Notes: generated from the letters alone by a model not told the origin. Shown: positions 19,384 to 28,710, counted from the first letter of the stretch. The stretch is 64,000 nt of DNA from Arthrobacter sp. AQ5-06 (GCF_003287955.1 NZ_QMKP01000001.1:124001-188000), one strand, 5' to 3'. Program-made: numbers and translations.

Positions 19384-20414
19384 GAACCGAGCAGCGAGGC
19401 CGCCAGCCGGTCGAGGTCGGCGGCGGCCTCAGCATGCCCGCGGTTGGCTTCCGCCACGCGAACCACCTCGCCAATGACCAGCACTGCGGGATTGCTGCAC
19501 CCGGCAGCGGCGGAGGTGATGGTGCCCAGGTCGGCGATAGTGGTGCGTTGGCCGGGACGGTAACCGCGTTCGACGACGGCCATGGGCATGTCGGGGCGCA
19601 TGCCGGCTTTACGGAGTCCGGCCGCGAGCTGGTGCAGGGTGCCGATGCCCATCAGGACCACAATGGTGCCACCCAGTCCGGCGAGGTGCGTGTGTTCCTT
19701 TTCGGTCAGCGGCGCGTGGCCCGAGACCACGGTGAACATATGGCTGACCTCGCGGTGTGTGACGGGGATGCCGGCGGCCGCCGGCACGGAGATCGCGCTG
19801 GTGACACCCGAGATAACACGGACGGGCACGCCCGCTGCCACGCAGGAGGCCACTTCCTCGCCGCCGCGGCCGAAGACGTAGGGGTCGCCTCCCTTGAGGC
19901 GGACCACGTTGTTTCCGGCGAGGGCGCTCTCAACCATCAGTTTCTCGATGTCTGCCTGGCCCACTTTGTGGTGGCCGGGCTTCTTGCCCACATCCACCAG
20001 CTCGGCCGAGGTCAGGTCCGGCAGGTCCTGGCACGGAGCCAGCCGGTCGAAGAACACCACGTCCGCATCGCGGAGGGCCTTGACGGCGGCGACAGTCAGC
20101 AGGTCGGTGGTGCCGGGTCCGCCACCCACCAGGGTGACGTGGCCGACGGGTCCGGCGGCTGGCTCGGCCGCCACCGGGATGCCGGTGGCGCGGCAACGCT
20201 CGAGCAGGGACTCCCAACCGGGCTGGCCGTCGTCGACCGCTGCGACCAGGAATGGACGCTCGGGGAGCGGGCCGTCCTGCGCTGCACCCGCAGGGGTGCT
20301 GAGGCGGTAGACGACGGCGCCCGCGGTCTCGTAGCGGCGGACCGCCTGGCGGGCCGCATGGTCGGAGCCGGTGACCAGGACTTCGCGGCCGGTGAGATCA
20401 ATGCTGAGCTGCAT
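19380..20414 (-). CDS. cobA: Uroporphyrinogen-III C-methyltransferase (siroheme synthesis)
   Basis: This SAM-dependent enzyme converts uroporphyrinogen III to precorrin-2, needed for the siroheme of nitrite reductase. Residues about 90-335 carry the SUMT signatures [55 protein letters not shown] and [17 protein letters not shown]. The first about 85 residues look like a shortened CysG-type dinucleotide-binding domain ([17 protein letters not shown]). It may therefore not be a full dehydrogenase/ferrochelatase. It lies 2 bp after nirB and overlaps the NnaR-like gene, forming one operon. Confidence 0.93.
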   Translation of the reverse strand: MQLSIDLTGREVLVTGSDHAARQAVRRYETAGAVVYRLSTPAGAAQDGPLPERPFLVAAVDDGQPGWESLLERCRATGIPVAAEPAAGPVGHVTLVGGGPGTTDLLTVAAVKALRDADVVFFDRLAPCQDLPDLTSAELVDVGKKPGHHKVGQADIEKLMVESALAGNNVVRLKGGDPYVFGRGGEEVASCVAAGVPVRVISGVTSAISVPAAAGIPVTHREVSHMFTVVSGHAPLTEKEHTHLAGLGGTIVVLMGIGTLHQLAAGLRKAGMRPDMPMAVVERGYRPGQRTTIADLGTITSAAAGCSNPAVLVIGEVVRVAEANRGHAEAAADLDRLAASLLGS

Positions 20415-20416
20415 GG

Positions 20417-23062
20417 CTATACCTCGTTCTCGGCGCGGGGCCGCATGGGGATGGAGGCGCCGATCAGGACTGGCTGTTGGCTGGCGCGGGTTTTTTCCTC
20501 CGGAGTGGCCGGGCGCATCTGGCCACGCTCGTCGGAGACGAAGGTGATGGAGTCATCCTTCTGGTCGGGGGCGTTGACGAAGGAACGGAACCGGCGCAGG
20601 CGCTCGGGGTCCTTCAGCGTGTCCGCCCATTCGTCCACGTAGGTGTCAACGTGCTTCGCCATGGCGGCTTCGAGCTCCCCGGCGATGCCCAGGGTGTCCT
20701 TCACCACAACGTCCTCGACGTGCTTGATGCCGCCGTCGAGCCCTTCCTGCCAGCGCGCCGTGCGCTGCAGCCGGTCGGCGGTGCGGATGTAGTACATGAA
20801 GTAGCGGTCGATGTACTTGAGCAGGGTTTCGTCGTCGAGGTCCTTGGCCAGCAGCTGGGCGTGGGCCGGGGTGGCACCGCCGTTGCCGCCGACGTAGAGG
20901 TTCCAGCCGTCGGCTGTGGCGATCACGCCGACGTCCTTGCCGCGGGCCTCGGCGCATTCACGGGCGCAGCCGGAGACGCCCATCTTGAGCTTGTGCGGGC
21001 TGCGGAGGCCGCGGTAGCGGAGCTCGAGCTGGATGGCCATGGCCACCGAATCCTGGACACCGAAGCGGCACCAGGTGGAACCGACGCATGACTTCACCGT
21101 GCGCAGGCTCTTGCCGTACGCCTGGCCGGATTCGAAGCCGGCGTCCACCAGTTCCTTCCAGATTGCCGGGAGCTCTTCCAGCCGGGCACCGAACATGTCG
21201 ATCCGCTGGCCGCCGGTGATCTTGGTGTACAGGTTGTACTTTTCGGCCACGGCGGCGATGACGCCGAGCTTCTTGGGGGTGATTTCACCGCCGGCGATGC
21301 GGGGGACCACCGAGTAGGTGCCGTCCTTCTGCATGTTGGCGAGGGCGCGGTCGTTGGTGTCCTGCAGGGTGCCGCGGCCGGCGTCAAGGACGTAGGCGCT
21401 GTTCTGGCTGGCCAGGATGTTGGCGATGGTGGGTTTGCAGATGTCGCAGCCGGCGCCGGTGCCGTACTTGGCCATGATCTCTTCGAAGGAGGTCAGTTCC
21501 AGGACACGGATGGCGTCGAAGAGTTCCTGGCGGGACAGCTCGATGTGTTCGCAGAGTGCCTTGGAGACCTCGACGCCGGACTTGGTGAGTTCGGTTTCCA
21601 GCAGCTTCTTGAGCATCGGCACGCAGGAACCGCAGCTGGTTCCGGCGCGGGTGCAGCCCTTGAGTTCGCCAAGTTCCTGGACGGGGGCGTTGCCGTCGCA
21701 GGCGCCGCAGCCGTTGATGGTGTCGCGGATGGTGCCGGCGGCCACGTTGTTGCAGGAACACAGGATGGCGTCGTCCGGGAGTTCGGTGTCCGGGGCGTCG
21801 CCGCCGCCGGCCGCCGTGAGGTAGGCGCCCGGTTCGGCGCTGAGTTCGCGGCCGAGGATGGGCCGGAGGCTGGTGTACGGGGTGGCGTCGCCTACGAAGA
21901 TGCCGCCGAGCAGGGTCTTGGCATCATCGGTGGTGACGATCTTCTGGTAGACGCCGCGGGCGGGGTCGGCATAGACGATCTCGAGGGAGTGCTCTGTCCG
22001 GGCGAACGCGTCACCGAAGCTGGCAACGTCCACGCCGGAGAGCTTGAGCTTCGTGGCAGTGTCAAAGCCCGGGAACGTCGCTCCGCCGCCGTGCAGGCGG
22101 TCCGCGACGATCTCGGCCATGGTGTTCGCGGGGGCAACCAGGCCCAGGCACATGCCCTCAAAGTTGGCCACTTCACCGATGGCCCAGATTCCAGGTACCT
22201 CCGTGGCGCAGAAGTCGTTGATGACCACGCCGCCGCGCGGGCCGAGGCTGAACTGCGGCTCCTCACCTTCGGCTGCGCGGAAGAGTTCGTCGCGGGGCTT
22301 GACGCCGATGGCCACGATCACTAGGTCGGCGGGGATGATCCGTTCGTCTGCCATGAGGACGCCGGTGACCTGGCCGTCCTCGTCGGAGAGGACCTGCGAG
22401 GGGAACACACCGCCGTGGACCGTGAAGCCCTTGGCCTCGATGAGGCGGCCTAGTGCCTGGCCCGCGCCTTCATCCAGCTGGGTGTTCATGAGCCACGGTG
22501 CGCCGTTGATGACCACGGGGGAGGCGCCGAGCTGCTCGGTGCCTGCTGCTGATTCGAGGCCGAGGAGGCCGCCACCGATGGTGACGGCGTTGATCTTGCG
22601 GCCCAGCTTTTCCGTGAGCTCCGCGATGGCCTTGTTGATGGCCCAGACGTCCTCGAGCGTGCGGTAAACGTGCACGTGCTCGGCGCCGGGGATGGGGAGG
22701 CGCATGGCATCGGAGCCGGTGGCCACCACCAGGTCGTCGTATTCAAAGGTGCTGCCGGCAGCGGTCGTAACCGTCCTCGCCTCGGCATTGATCTTGACCA
22801 CGCGCTCGCCGGTCTTCAAAGACAGGGAAGCGTGGTCCCACATCGAGGTAGAGCCCAGGGTCAGGTCCACACTGCTGTCCGTCAGTGCCTTGGAGAGCGC
22901 CACGCGGTCGTAGGGGAGGTGGGCTTCTTCCGTGAGGACTGTGACGTCCCAGCCCTCAAGGCCCCGGGTGTGCATGGCATCGGCGAAGCGGTGGGCAGCA
23001 GGGCCGCCACCGGCGACGACGATCCGGCGCGTTGCCGTCTGGCGTGAAGTCTGTTCGGTCAC
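20417..23062 (-). CDS. nirB: Assimilatory nitrite reductase large subunit NirB
   Basis: This 881-residue cytoplasmic enzyme reduces nitrite to ammonium with NAD(P)H. In order: FAD/NAD domain (IVVAGGGPAAHRFADAM; second motif GIWAIGEVANFEG), BFD-like [2Fe-2S] domain (ILCSCNNVAAGTI and CTRAGTSCGSCVPML), a further Cys pair in GAGCDICKPT, and the C-terminal siroheme/[4Fe-4S] domain with SCVGSTWCRFGV and GVSGCARECAEARGKD providing the four cluster cysteines. The siroheme methyltransferase gene follows at once. Unlike the usual nirBD operon, nirD is divergent. A GlnR-like repeat lies 80-117 bp upstream of the start. Confidence 0.96.
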   Translation of the reverse strand: MTEQTSRQTATRRIVVAGGGPAAHRFADAMHTRGLEGWDVTVLTEEAHLPYDRVALSKALTDSSVDLTLGSTSMWDHASLSLKTGERVVKINAEARTVTTAAGSTFEYDDLVVATGSDAMRLPIPGAEHVHVYRTLEDVWAINKAIAELTEKLGRKINAVTIGGGLLGLESAAGTEQLGASPVVINGAPWLMNTQLDEGAGQALGRLIEAKGFTVHGGVFPSQVLSDEDGQVTGVLMADERIIPADLVIVAIGVKPRDELFRAAEGEEPQFSLGPRGGVVINDFCATEVPGIWAIGEVANFEGMCLGLVAPANTMAEIVADRLHGGGATFPGFDTATKLKLSGVDVASFGDAFARTEHSLEIVYADPARGVYQKIVTTDDAKTLLGGIFVGDATPYTSLRPILGRELSAEPGAYLTAAGGGDAPDTELPDDAILCSCNNVAAGTIRDTINGCGACDGNAPVQELGELKGCTRAGTSCGSCVPMLKKLLETELTKSGVEVSKALCEHIELSRQELFDAIRVLELTSFEEIMAKYGTGAGCDICKPTIANILASQNSAYVLDAGRGTLQDTNDRALANMQKDGTYSVVPRIAGGEITPKKLGVIAAVAEKYNLYTKITGGQRIDMFGARLEELPAIWKELVDAGFESGQAYGKSLRTVKSCVGSTWCRFGVQDSVAMAIQLELRYRGLRSPHKLKMGVSGCARECAEARGKDVGVIATADGWNLYVGGNGGATPAHAQLLAKDLDDETLLKYIDRYFMYYIRTADRLQRTARWQEGLDGGIKHVEDVVVKDTLGIAGELEAAMAKHVDTYVDEWADTLKDPERLRRFRSFVNAPDQKDDSITFVSDERGQMRPATPEEKTRASQQPVLIGASIPMRPRAENEV

Positions 23063-23141
23063 TGTGGGCCTTTCGCATGTGCCGCAGACGGTGTTCTGCG
23101 ACTTTCTCTGACGAGGTGTCCATCCAGACTAGGTAGCCGCA

Positions 23142-23179
23142 GTTTCGCTTCAGTTTCCCAATTGTTTCGTAGGCTTAAC
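23142..23179. promoter_or_regulatory. GlnR-like half-site array between nirB and nirD
   Basis: GTTTC occurs at 23142, 23153 and 23164, followed by TTAAC at 23175, each exactly 11 bp apart. Read toward nirB this is GTTAA-n6-GAAAC-n6-GAAAC-n6-GAAAC. The actinobacterial GlnR consensus is gTnAC-n6-GaAAC, repeated. The spacing is seen directly. The regulator is inferred. Confidence 0.6.
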
Positions 23180-23325
23180 TTCTGCATCACGAACGCGTTT
23201 CCGAACGGGTGAGGTCTCTTTTACGCGCCGGACACATTCACTGCACGCCTTTGAAACACCCGTTGCCTAAGTTGTTTGGTACGGCCATAGAGGTGGCCAA
23301 TCAAGCACGGGGAGAGGAGCCGGAC

Positions 23326-23688
23326 ATGACGGCAACACTGGAACTTGGGGCGCTCGCCGCCGACACCGCCACTTGGCACCGGGTCTGCGCCGTGGACGAG
23401 CTTGAGCTTGCCTGGGGCGAAGCAGCACTCATTGCGGGCCGCCAGGTGGCACTCTTCCGGACCGGCCCCAGTGAGGTTTTTGCGGTGGCCCACGAAGATC
23501 CGGCCACCGGCGCCCACGTGATGGCCCGCGGCATTCTGGGTTCACGCGGCACCCGCCCCACCATCGCTTCGCCGCTGCACAAAGAGGTCTACGACCTGGA
23601 AACCGGTGAATGCTTCGGAACCACCACGGTGCGCCTGGAAACGTTCGGCACGCGCATTTCCGACGGTTTCATCGAAGTGGGGCTCTAG
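23326..23688 (+). CDS. nirD: Nitrite reductase small subunit NirD
   Basis: This 120-residue Rieske-like partner of NirB has TWHRVCAVDELELAWGEAAL at the start, then VALFRTGPSEVFAVAHEDPATGAHVMARGI and the C-terminal SPLHKEVYDLETGECFG. As usual for NirD, the Rieske Cys/His cluster ligands are not conserved. The frame continues upstream to 23209, but ATG 23326 has GGAGAGGAGC before it and fits the family N-terminus. It is encoded divergently from nirB with a 263-bp shared regulatory region. It converges with the phosphohexomutase gene 8 bp away. Confidence 0.92.
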   Translation: MTATLELGALAADTATWHRVCAVDELELAWGEAALIAGRQVALFRTGPSEVFAVAHEDPATGAHVMARGILGSRGTRPTIASPLHKEVYDLETGECFGTTTVRLETFGTRISDGFIEVGL

Positions 23689-23695
23689 CGTCCTG

Positions 23696-25465
23696 CTAGA
23701 GCCCGAGGGCCTCGCGGACGTCGTCGAGCGCATTGTCCAGGGCGGTCCGGGCTGCCTGCCGGGCTTCCGGCAGTTCGGCCGCTGACTCAACCGGGAGGAT
23801 GACTTCCAGGTAGCACTTGAGTTTGGGCTCGGTGCCGCTGGGCCGGATGATGACCCGGGTCTCGTCACGGGTCAGATACAGCAGGCCATCGGTGGGCGGC
23901 AAGTGCTCGCTCCCTTCGGCGAGGTCCACAAAAGTTCCAACAGCGGACGAACCGAACGAATCGGGCGGGCTGACCCGGAGCCGGTTCATCATGGCGTCCA
24001 GCAGGCCCAGATCCGCCACCCGGATGCTCAGTTGGTCGCTGGCATGAAGCCCGTGCTGAAGGTAGAGCTCGTCCAGGGTGTCGAAGATGGTTTTTCCGTC
24101 CGCCTTGGCGGCGGCAGCCATTTCCGCGATGAGGACAGCGGCAGAGATCCCGTCCTTGTCCCGGACCAGTTCAGGTGCAACGCAATAGCCAAGGGCTTCC
24201 TCGTAGCCGTAGACCAGCCCGGGCACACGGGAAATCCATTTGAACCCGGTCAGCGTTTCCTCATGCCCGTATCCTGCCGCGGCGGCGATGCGGGAGAGTA
24301 GGCGCGAGGACACAATCGAATTGGCGAAGACGCCGGCCCCTTCACCAGTGCGTGCTTCGTCCGTAATGCCTGACGCTTCGTCAGTGCCGGCCGCCAGCCG
24401 GGCCACAACGTGTGCCCCCAGCAGCGCCCCGACCTCGTCGCCTCGAAGCATGCGCCACGCGCCGGTGTCGGGATCCTTGGCCGCCACTGCAGCGCGGTCC
24501 GCGTCCGGATCGTTGGCCAGGACAATATCGGCGTCGACGCGGGCGGCAGTTTCCAGGGCCAGGTCCAAGGCGCCCGGTTCCTCCGGATTGGGAAAGTTCA
24601 CCGTGGGAAAGTCGGGATCCGGCTCAGCCTGTTCGGCCACCAGGGTGACATCGGCAAAGCCGGCAGCATTCAGTACCGTCACGGCAGTTTCGCCGCCGAC
24701 GCCGTGCATGGGGGTCAGGACAATCCGCAGGTCACGGGACGGGAAGCGGGCCGCATCGGCGAGTGCCGCCGTCGCGCGTTCATAATCCGCCGCAACCGAC
24801 GGGTCCAGAACCGTCCAGCCGTCGGCTGCAAGGGTGATGGATTCCAGGGCGCCCACGGCATCGATCCGCGCGGCGATCCTGGCGTCGTAGGGCGCCACGA
24901 TTTGCGCTCCGCGTCCGCTGCCCTCCACGGCATGACGGCCCAGGTACACCTTGTAGCCGTTGTCCTGCGGCGGATTGTGGCTCGCTGTCACCATCACACC
25001 GCCGTCGCAGTCGAGGGCCCGCACGGCGAAAGCGAGCAGCGGGGTGGGCAGGGCGGATGGCATCAGGAAGGTTTCAATTCCGGCGGCCGTGAAGATGGCC
25101 GCCGTTTCCACGGCGAAGATGTCCGAGTTATAGCGGGCGTCATAGCCGACGACGGCGCGTGGCCGGGTCCCGGGGGCGGCCTCACCCACCGCATCAACCA
25201 GGAAGTCGGCGAGACCGGCGGCGGCGCGGCGCACCACCACGCGGTTCATCCGGTTCGGCCCGGCGCCCAGGGCGGCGCGGAGGCCTGCGGTGCCGAACTG
25301 CAGCGTGCCGCTGAAGCTGTCGGCCAGCTCCTGTGACGCTGCGGGGGAGCCGACCTCCACGAGTTGCAGCAGCTCTGTGAGCTCTGCGGCTGTGGCGGGA
25401 TCCGGATCTTTGGCCGCCCATTCGCGGGCTTGGCTGAACAAGGAAGCGGCATCGGGGGACGTCAT
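23696..25465 (-). CDS. Phosphoglucomutase/phosphomannomutase
   Basis: This alpha-D-phosphohexomutase family enzyme of 589 residues interconverts hexose 1- and 6-phosphates. Visible motifs are FGTAGLRAALGAGPNRMN near the N-terminus, the phosphoserine loop VMVTASHNPPQDNGYKVY, the Mg2+-binding DPDADR, the sugar-binding YEEALGY and the phosphate-binding IIRPSGTEPKLKCYLE at the C-terminus. The length matches the two-specificity PGM/PMM group (PgcA/ManB-like). The frame extends to 25624 but ATG 25465 fits the family start. It is divergent from the Rrf2 gene. Confidence 0.93.
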   Translation of the reverse strand: MTSPDAASLFSQAREWAAKDPDPATAAELTELLQLVEVGSPAASQELADSFSGTLQFGTAGLRAALGAGPNRMNRVVVRRAAAGLADFLVDAVGEAAPGTRPRAVVGYDARYNSDIFAVETAAIFTAAGIETFLMPSALPTPLLAFAVRALDCDGGVMVTASHNPPQDNGYKVYLGRHAVEGSGRGAQIVAPYDARIAARIDAVGALESITLAADGWTVLDPSVAADYERATAALADAARFPSRDLRIVLTPMHGVGGETAVTVLNAAGFADVTLVAEQAEPDPDFPTVNFPNPEEPGALDLALETAARVDADIVLANDPDADRAAVAAKDPDTGAWRMLRGDEVGALLGAHVVARLAAGTDEASGITDEARTGEGAGVFANSIVSSRLLSRIAAAAGYGHEETLTGFKWISRVPGLVYGYEEALGYCVAPELVRDKDGISAAVLIAEMAAAAKADGKTIFDTLDELYLQHGLHASDQLSIRVADLGLLDAMMNRLRVSPPDSFGSSAVGTFVDLAEGSEHLPPTDGLLYLTRDETRVIIRPSGTEPKLKCYLEVILPVESAAELPEARQAARTALDNALDDVREALGL

Positions 25466-25558
25466 GCGGTCAACGCTATCGTCATTGCTCCAGGAACTGG
25501 GCCTGAACACTCGCCTGTGACAGCTGAAAGCAGCGAAATCCTTGCAGTAAATTTTCTG

Positions 25559-25571
25559 GACAAGTAATGTC
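25559..25571. promoter_or_regulatory. Short dyad before the Rrf2 gene, possible operator
   Basis: GACA-n5-TGTC lies 7 bp upstream of the Rrf2 start codon, within a locally AT-richer stretch. It could be an autoregulatory site. With four-base arms it may equally be chance. Confidence 0.25.
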
Positions 25572-25577
25572 GCGAAT

Positions 25578-26066
25578 ATGAAATTGGGGCAGGGTGTTGA
25601 GTGGGGACTGCATAGCTGCGTCAATATGTCCTGGACCGCGCCGGGGGAGGCCGTCAGCAGCGCACAGCTGGCCGAGTTCTACAAGCTTCCCGCGGCGTAC
25701 CTGAACAAGCAGCTCCAGGCGCTGGTGCGGGCCGGTATCCTGACCTCGGTGTCCGGCCCGCGGGGCGGCTTCTCGCTGGCCAGGCGTCCGGACCGGATTT
25801 CCGTCCTTGACGTGGTCCTCGCCATCGAAGGAAATGACCATGCCTTCCGGTGCGAAGGCATCGCCAAGGAAGCCCCGGGCGGGAGCATGGACGCCGACTA
25901 CGCCCGCACTTGCCTCATTTCGCAGACCATGCGCCACGCCGAAGTCACCTGGCGGACTGAGCTGTCCCGGCAGAGCATTGCCGGGATCGCCCAGTCCATC
26001 GAGCGCCGGTTTCCCGAGGCCCGGGAGTCCACCGTCCTGCAGCTCGTCGGTACGCGACGCGGCTAA
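25578..26066 (+). CDS. Rrf2-family transcriptional regulator
   Basis: This 162-residue protein carries an N-terminal winged helix typical of Rrf2 proteins: EWGLHSCVNM, then SAQLAEFYKLPAAYLNKQLQ, ALVRAGILTSVSGPRGGFSL, and DVVLAIEG. Cysteines are at residues 14, 92 and 112. The tight three-Cys Fe-S pattern of IscR/NsrR is absent, so it probably does not bind a cluster. The target is unknown. The divergent phosphohexomutase gene is the natural candidate. No clear ribosome site precedes ATG 25578. Confidence 0.85.
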   Translation: MKLGQGVEWGLHSCVNMSWTAPGEAVSSAQLAEFYKLPAAYLNKQLQALVRAGILTSVSGPRGGFSLARRPDRISVLDVVLAIEGNDHAFRCEGIAKEAPGGSMDADYARTCLISQTMRHAEVTWRTELSRQSIAGIAQSIERRFPEARESTVLQLVGTRRG

Positions 26067-26108
26067 TGGCAACGCGGCTCGGGGTCAGGCGGGCCCGGGG
26101 CCAGGCGG

Positions 26109-26927
26109 CTAAAGCTTGGCGATGATGCCCGCCAGCAGTTTGGAGATGCGCGGTCCGGCGGCCTGGCCGGACTCGATGACTTCCTGGTGGCTCAGCGGCA
26201 TGGAGCTGATGCCGGCTGCGAGGTTGGTGACCAGCGAAATTCCGAATACTTCCATGCCTGCGTGGCGGCCGGCGATCGCTTCCAACGCGGTGGACATGCC
26301 CACCAGGTCCGCTCCGATCCGCTTGGCGTACTGGACCTCTGCCGGCGTTTCGTAATGCGGCCCGCTGAACTGGGCGTAGACGCCTTCCTCCAGCGAGGCG
26401 TCAACTTCACGGGCGAGCGCACGGATGCGCGAGCTGTACAGATCTGTCAGGTCAACAAACGTTGCGCCTTCCAGCGGTGACGTGGCGGTGAGGTTGATGT
26501 GATCTTTGATGAGCACCGGGGTGCCCGGCGTCCAGCGTTCGTTCAGCCCTCCGCAACCGTTGGTGAGGACCAGTGTCTTGCAGCCGGCAGCGGCAGCGGT
26601 GCGGATGCCGTGGACCACGGCACGGACGCCTTTGCCCTCGTAGTAATGCGTCCGTGCGCCCAGGACCAGCGCGCGTTTGCCCTCTTTGGTCAGGACTGAG
26701 CGGATGGTGCCCACATGGCCTTCCACTGCCGGGGCATGGAAGCCCGGGACGGTGTCAGCGGTCAGAGTGGCGGTGGTCTCGCCGATGAGGTCGGCGGCTT
26801 CGGCCCAGCCCGAGCCCAGGACGAGGGCGACGTCGTGGCTGTCCACCCCGGTCTCCTGGGCGATGTAGTCAGCGGCGGAGCGCGCGGCGGCGAAAGGGTC
26901 CGTATTCTGGAAGTCTGTATTACTCAC
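26109..26927 (-). CDS. Purine-nucleoside phosphorylase
   Basis: This enzyme splits purine (deoxy)nucleosides with phosphate into base and (deoxy)ribose 1-phosphate. The 272-residue protein shows trimeric PNP features: LVLGSGWAE near the N-terminus, GHVGTIRSVLTKEGKRALVLGARTHYYEGKG as two adjacent blocks, LVLTNGCGGLN, FSGPHYETPAEVQY, and GADLVGMSTALEAIAGRHAG. The start is GTG 26927. It is divergent from the quinone reductase gene and converges on the Rrf2 gene, a 42-bp gap. Functionally it feeds deoC. Confidence 0.93.
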   Translation of the reverse strand: MSNTDFQNTDPFAAARSAADYIAQETGVDSHDVALVLGSGWAEAADLIGETTATLTADTVPGFHAPAVEGHVGTIRSVLTKEGKRALVLGARTHYYEGKGVRAVVHGIRTAAAAGCKTLVLTNGCGGLNERWTPGTPVLIKDHINLTATSPLEGATFVDLTDLYSSRIRALAREVDASLEEGVYAQFSGPHYETPAEVQYAKRIGADLVGMSTALEAIAGRHAGMEVFGISLVTNLAAGISSMPLSHQEVIESGQAAGPRISKLLAGIIAKL

Positions 26928-27054
26928 TGGTACAAGTTATCGTGCTGTTGCCGCTGTGCACAGTGGCCACAGCGTTGCTCCGGGGCGCGGCCGACACCGT
27001 GACGGACCACTCTTTATTGGTGGTCCCTGCGCAGATGCGCGAGAATGATTGATT

Positions 27055-28470
27055 GTGACTACGCATCCTGATTTCAGCTCACCCCGGATCGCAATCCTCG
27101 GAGGTGGCCCCGGCGGATACGAAGCCGCCATGGTCGCTGCCTCGCTGGGAGCGCAGGTCACCATCATCGAACGCGCGGGCATGGGCGGCTCCGCAGTACT
27201 GACCGACGTCGTGCCTTCCAAAACCCTGATCGCCACCGCGGACCTGATGACCCGCGTCGGTGAGGCGGGGGAGCTGGGAGTGAAGTTCGACGTCGACGGC
27301 GGCGACTTTGTCCCGGCCATGCGCGCCGATCTCAAGCACATCAACGACCGCCTGCTGGGCCTTGCCCGTCAACAGTCCACCGATATCTCCACTGGGCTGG
27401 AGCACCAGAACGTCCGCATCCTGCTGGGTTCCGGCAAGCTCGTGGACAACCACACCATCGAAGTCCTGACCGCTGACGGCACCGAAATCGTCGAAGCTGA
27501 CACCATCCTGCTGGCCGTGGGCGCGCACCCGCGCGAATTGCCCACCGCGCGGCCGGACGGGGAACGCATCCTGAACTGGGCGCAGATCTACAACCTTGAC
27601 GAGCTTCCCGAGGAACTGATTGTGGTGGGGTCCGGCGTGACCGGTGCCGAATTCGCCTCCGCCTACAACGGCCTGGGCTCCAAAGTTACCCTGATCTCCA
27701 GCCGTGACCGGGTGCTGCCCGGTTCGGACACCGACGCCGCGGAGGTCCTGGAGGAAGTCTTCGAGCGCCGCGGCGTGCGCGTCCTCTCGCGGGCGCGTGC
27801 TGAAACCGTGGAGCGGACCGACGACGGCGTGGTGGTCACCCTCGGCGACGGATCGAAAGTCACCGGCAGCCACTGCCTGGTCTGCGTGGGATCCATCCCG
27901 AACACCGCCGGCATCGGCCTTGAAGAAGCCGGCGTGGCCCTCACCGAGAGCGGCCATGTAAAGGTCGACGGCGTCTCCCGCACCACCGTGCCGAACATCT
28001 ACGCCGCCGGCGACTGCACTGGCGTGCTGGCCTTGGCCTCGGTGGCCGCCATGCAAGGCCGGATCGCGATCGCCCACTTCCTGGGCGACAGTGTTAGGCC
28101 GCTCAAGCTGCACCAGGTCGCTTCCAACATCTTCACCTCGCCCGAGATCGCGAACGTGGGCGTCTCCGAGGCCGAGATCCAGTCCGGCAAGTACCAGGGC
28201 GATATCGTGAAGCTGTCGCTCAAGAGCAACGCCCGCGCCAAAATGCGCAACCACAAGGACGGCTTCGTCAAGATCTTCGCCCGCAAGGGCTCCGGCACCG
28301 TGATTGGCGGTGTTGTGGTGGGTCCGAACGCCTCCGAGCTGATCTTCGCCATTTCCCTTGCAGTCACCCAGAAGCTGCACGTCGACGACGTCGCCAGCAC
28401 GTTCACCGTCTACCCGTCGCTGAGTGGGTCCATCTCGGAAGCGGCGCGGCGCCTGCACGTCCGCATGTAG
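27055..28470 (+). CDS. lpdA: LpdA-type NAD(P)H:quinone oxidoreductase
   Basis: This flavoprotein of about 471 residues is of the lipoamide-dehydrogenase fold, like mycobacterial LpdA (Rv3303c). The FAD motif IAILGGGPGGYEAAMVAASL and the NAD motif VVGSGVTGAEFASAYNGL are intact. The second FAD motif is NIYAAGDCTG. The redox-active Cys pair of true lipoamide dehydrogenases is missing: the place reads GGSAVLTDVVPSK. The catalytic His-Glu end is also replaced. It should therefore act on quinones. A TTG at 27049 is an alternative start. GTG 27055 matches the usual start MTT. Neither has a strong ribosome site. Confidence 0.88.
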   Translation: MTTHPDFSSPRIAILGGGPGGYEAAMVAASLGAQVTIIERAGMGGSAVLTDVVPSKTLIATADLMTRVGEAGELGVKFDVDGGDFVPAMRADLKHINDRLLGLARQQSTDISTGLEHQNVRILLGSGKLVDNHTIEVLTADGTEIVEADTILLAVGAHPRELPTARPDGERILNWAQIYNLDELPEELIVVGSGVTGAEFASAYNGLGSKVTLISSRDRVLPGSDTDAAEVLEEVFERRGVRVLSRARAETVERTDDGVVVTLGDGSKVTGSHCLVCVGSIPNTAGIGLEEAGVALTESGHVKVDGVSRTTVPNIYAAGDCTGVLALASVAAMQGRIAIAHFLGDSVRPLKLHQVASNIFTSPEIANVGVSEAEIQSGKYQGDIVKLSLKSNARAKMRNHKDGFVKIFARKGSGTVIGGVVVGPNASELIFAISLAVTQKLHVDDVASTFTVYPSLSGSISEAARRLHVRM

Positions 28471-28509
28471 GTCGTGACGCGGTCGGGGATTCTCAGGTAG
28501 CGTGGCCGC

Positions 28510-28695
28510 ATGACTACAGCTCTGGAGCGGCCGCGCCGCGGAAAAATCATCGGCGGCGTATGCGCCGCCCTGTCAGCCCGGTTCGGGATCCCGAAATTCC
28601 TGGTCAGGCTCGGCTTTGTGATTTTTGGCCTGGTGGGGATCGGCGAGCTGGTCTACATCGCCCTGTGGATCATGATCCCGAAGGCCCCGGCCTAG
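28510..28695 (+). CDS. PspC-domain small membrane protein
   Basis: This 61-residue protein has a cytoplasmic N-terminus with RRGKIIGGVCAALSARFGI, the PspC signature, followed by one transmembrane segment (residues about 33-55). It belongs to the phage-shock-protein C family, often linked to envelope stress. It stands alone between lpdA and the nas operon, ending 73 bp before the converging nasB. Confidence 0.85.
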   Translation: MTTALERPRRGKIIGGVCAALSARFGIPKFLVRLGFVIFGLVGIGELVYIALWIMIPKAPA

Positions 28696-28710
28696 GCGGC
28701 GCGCCAAGGA

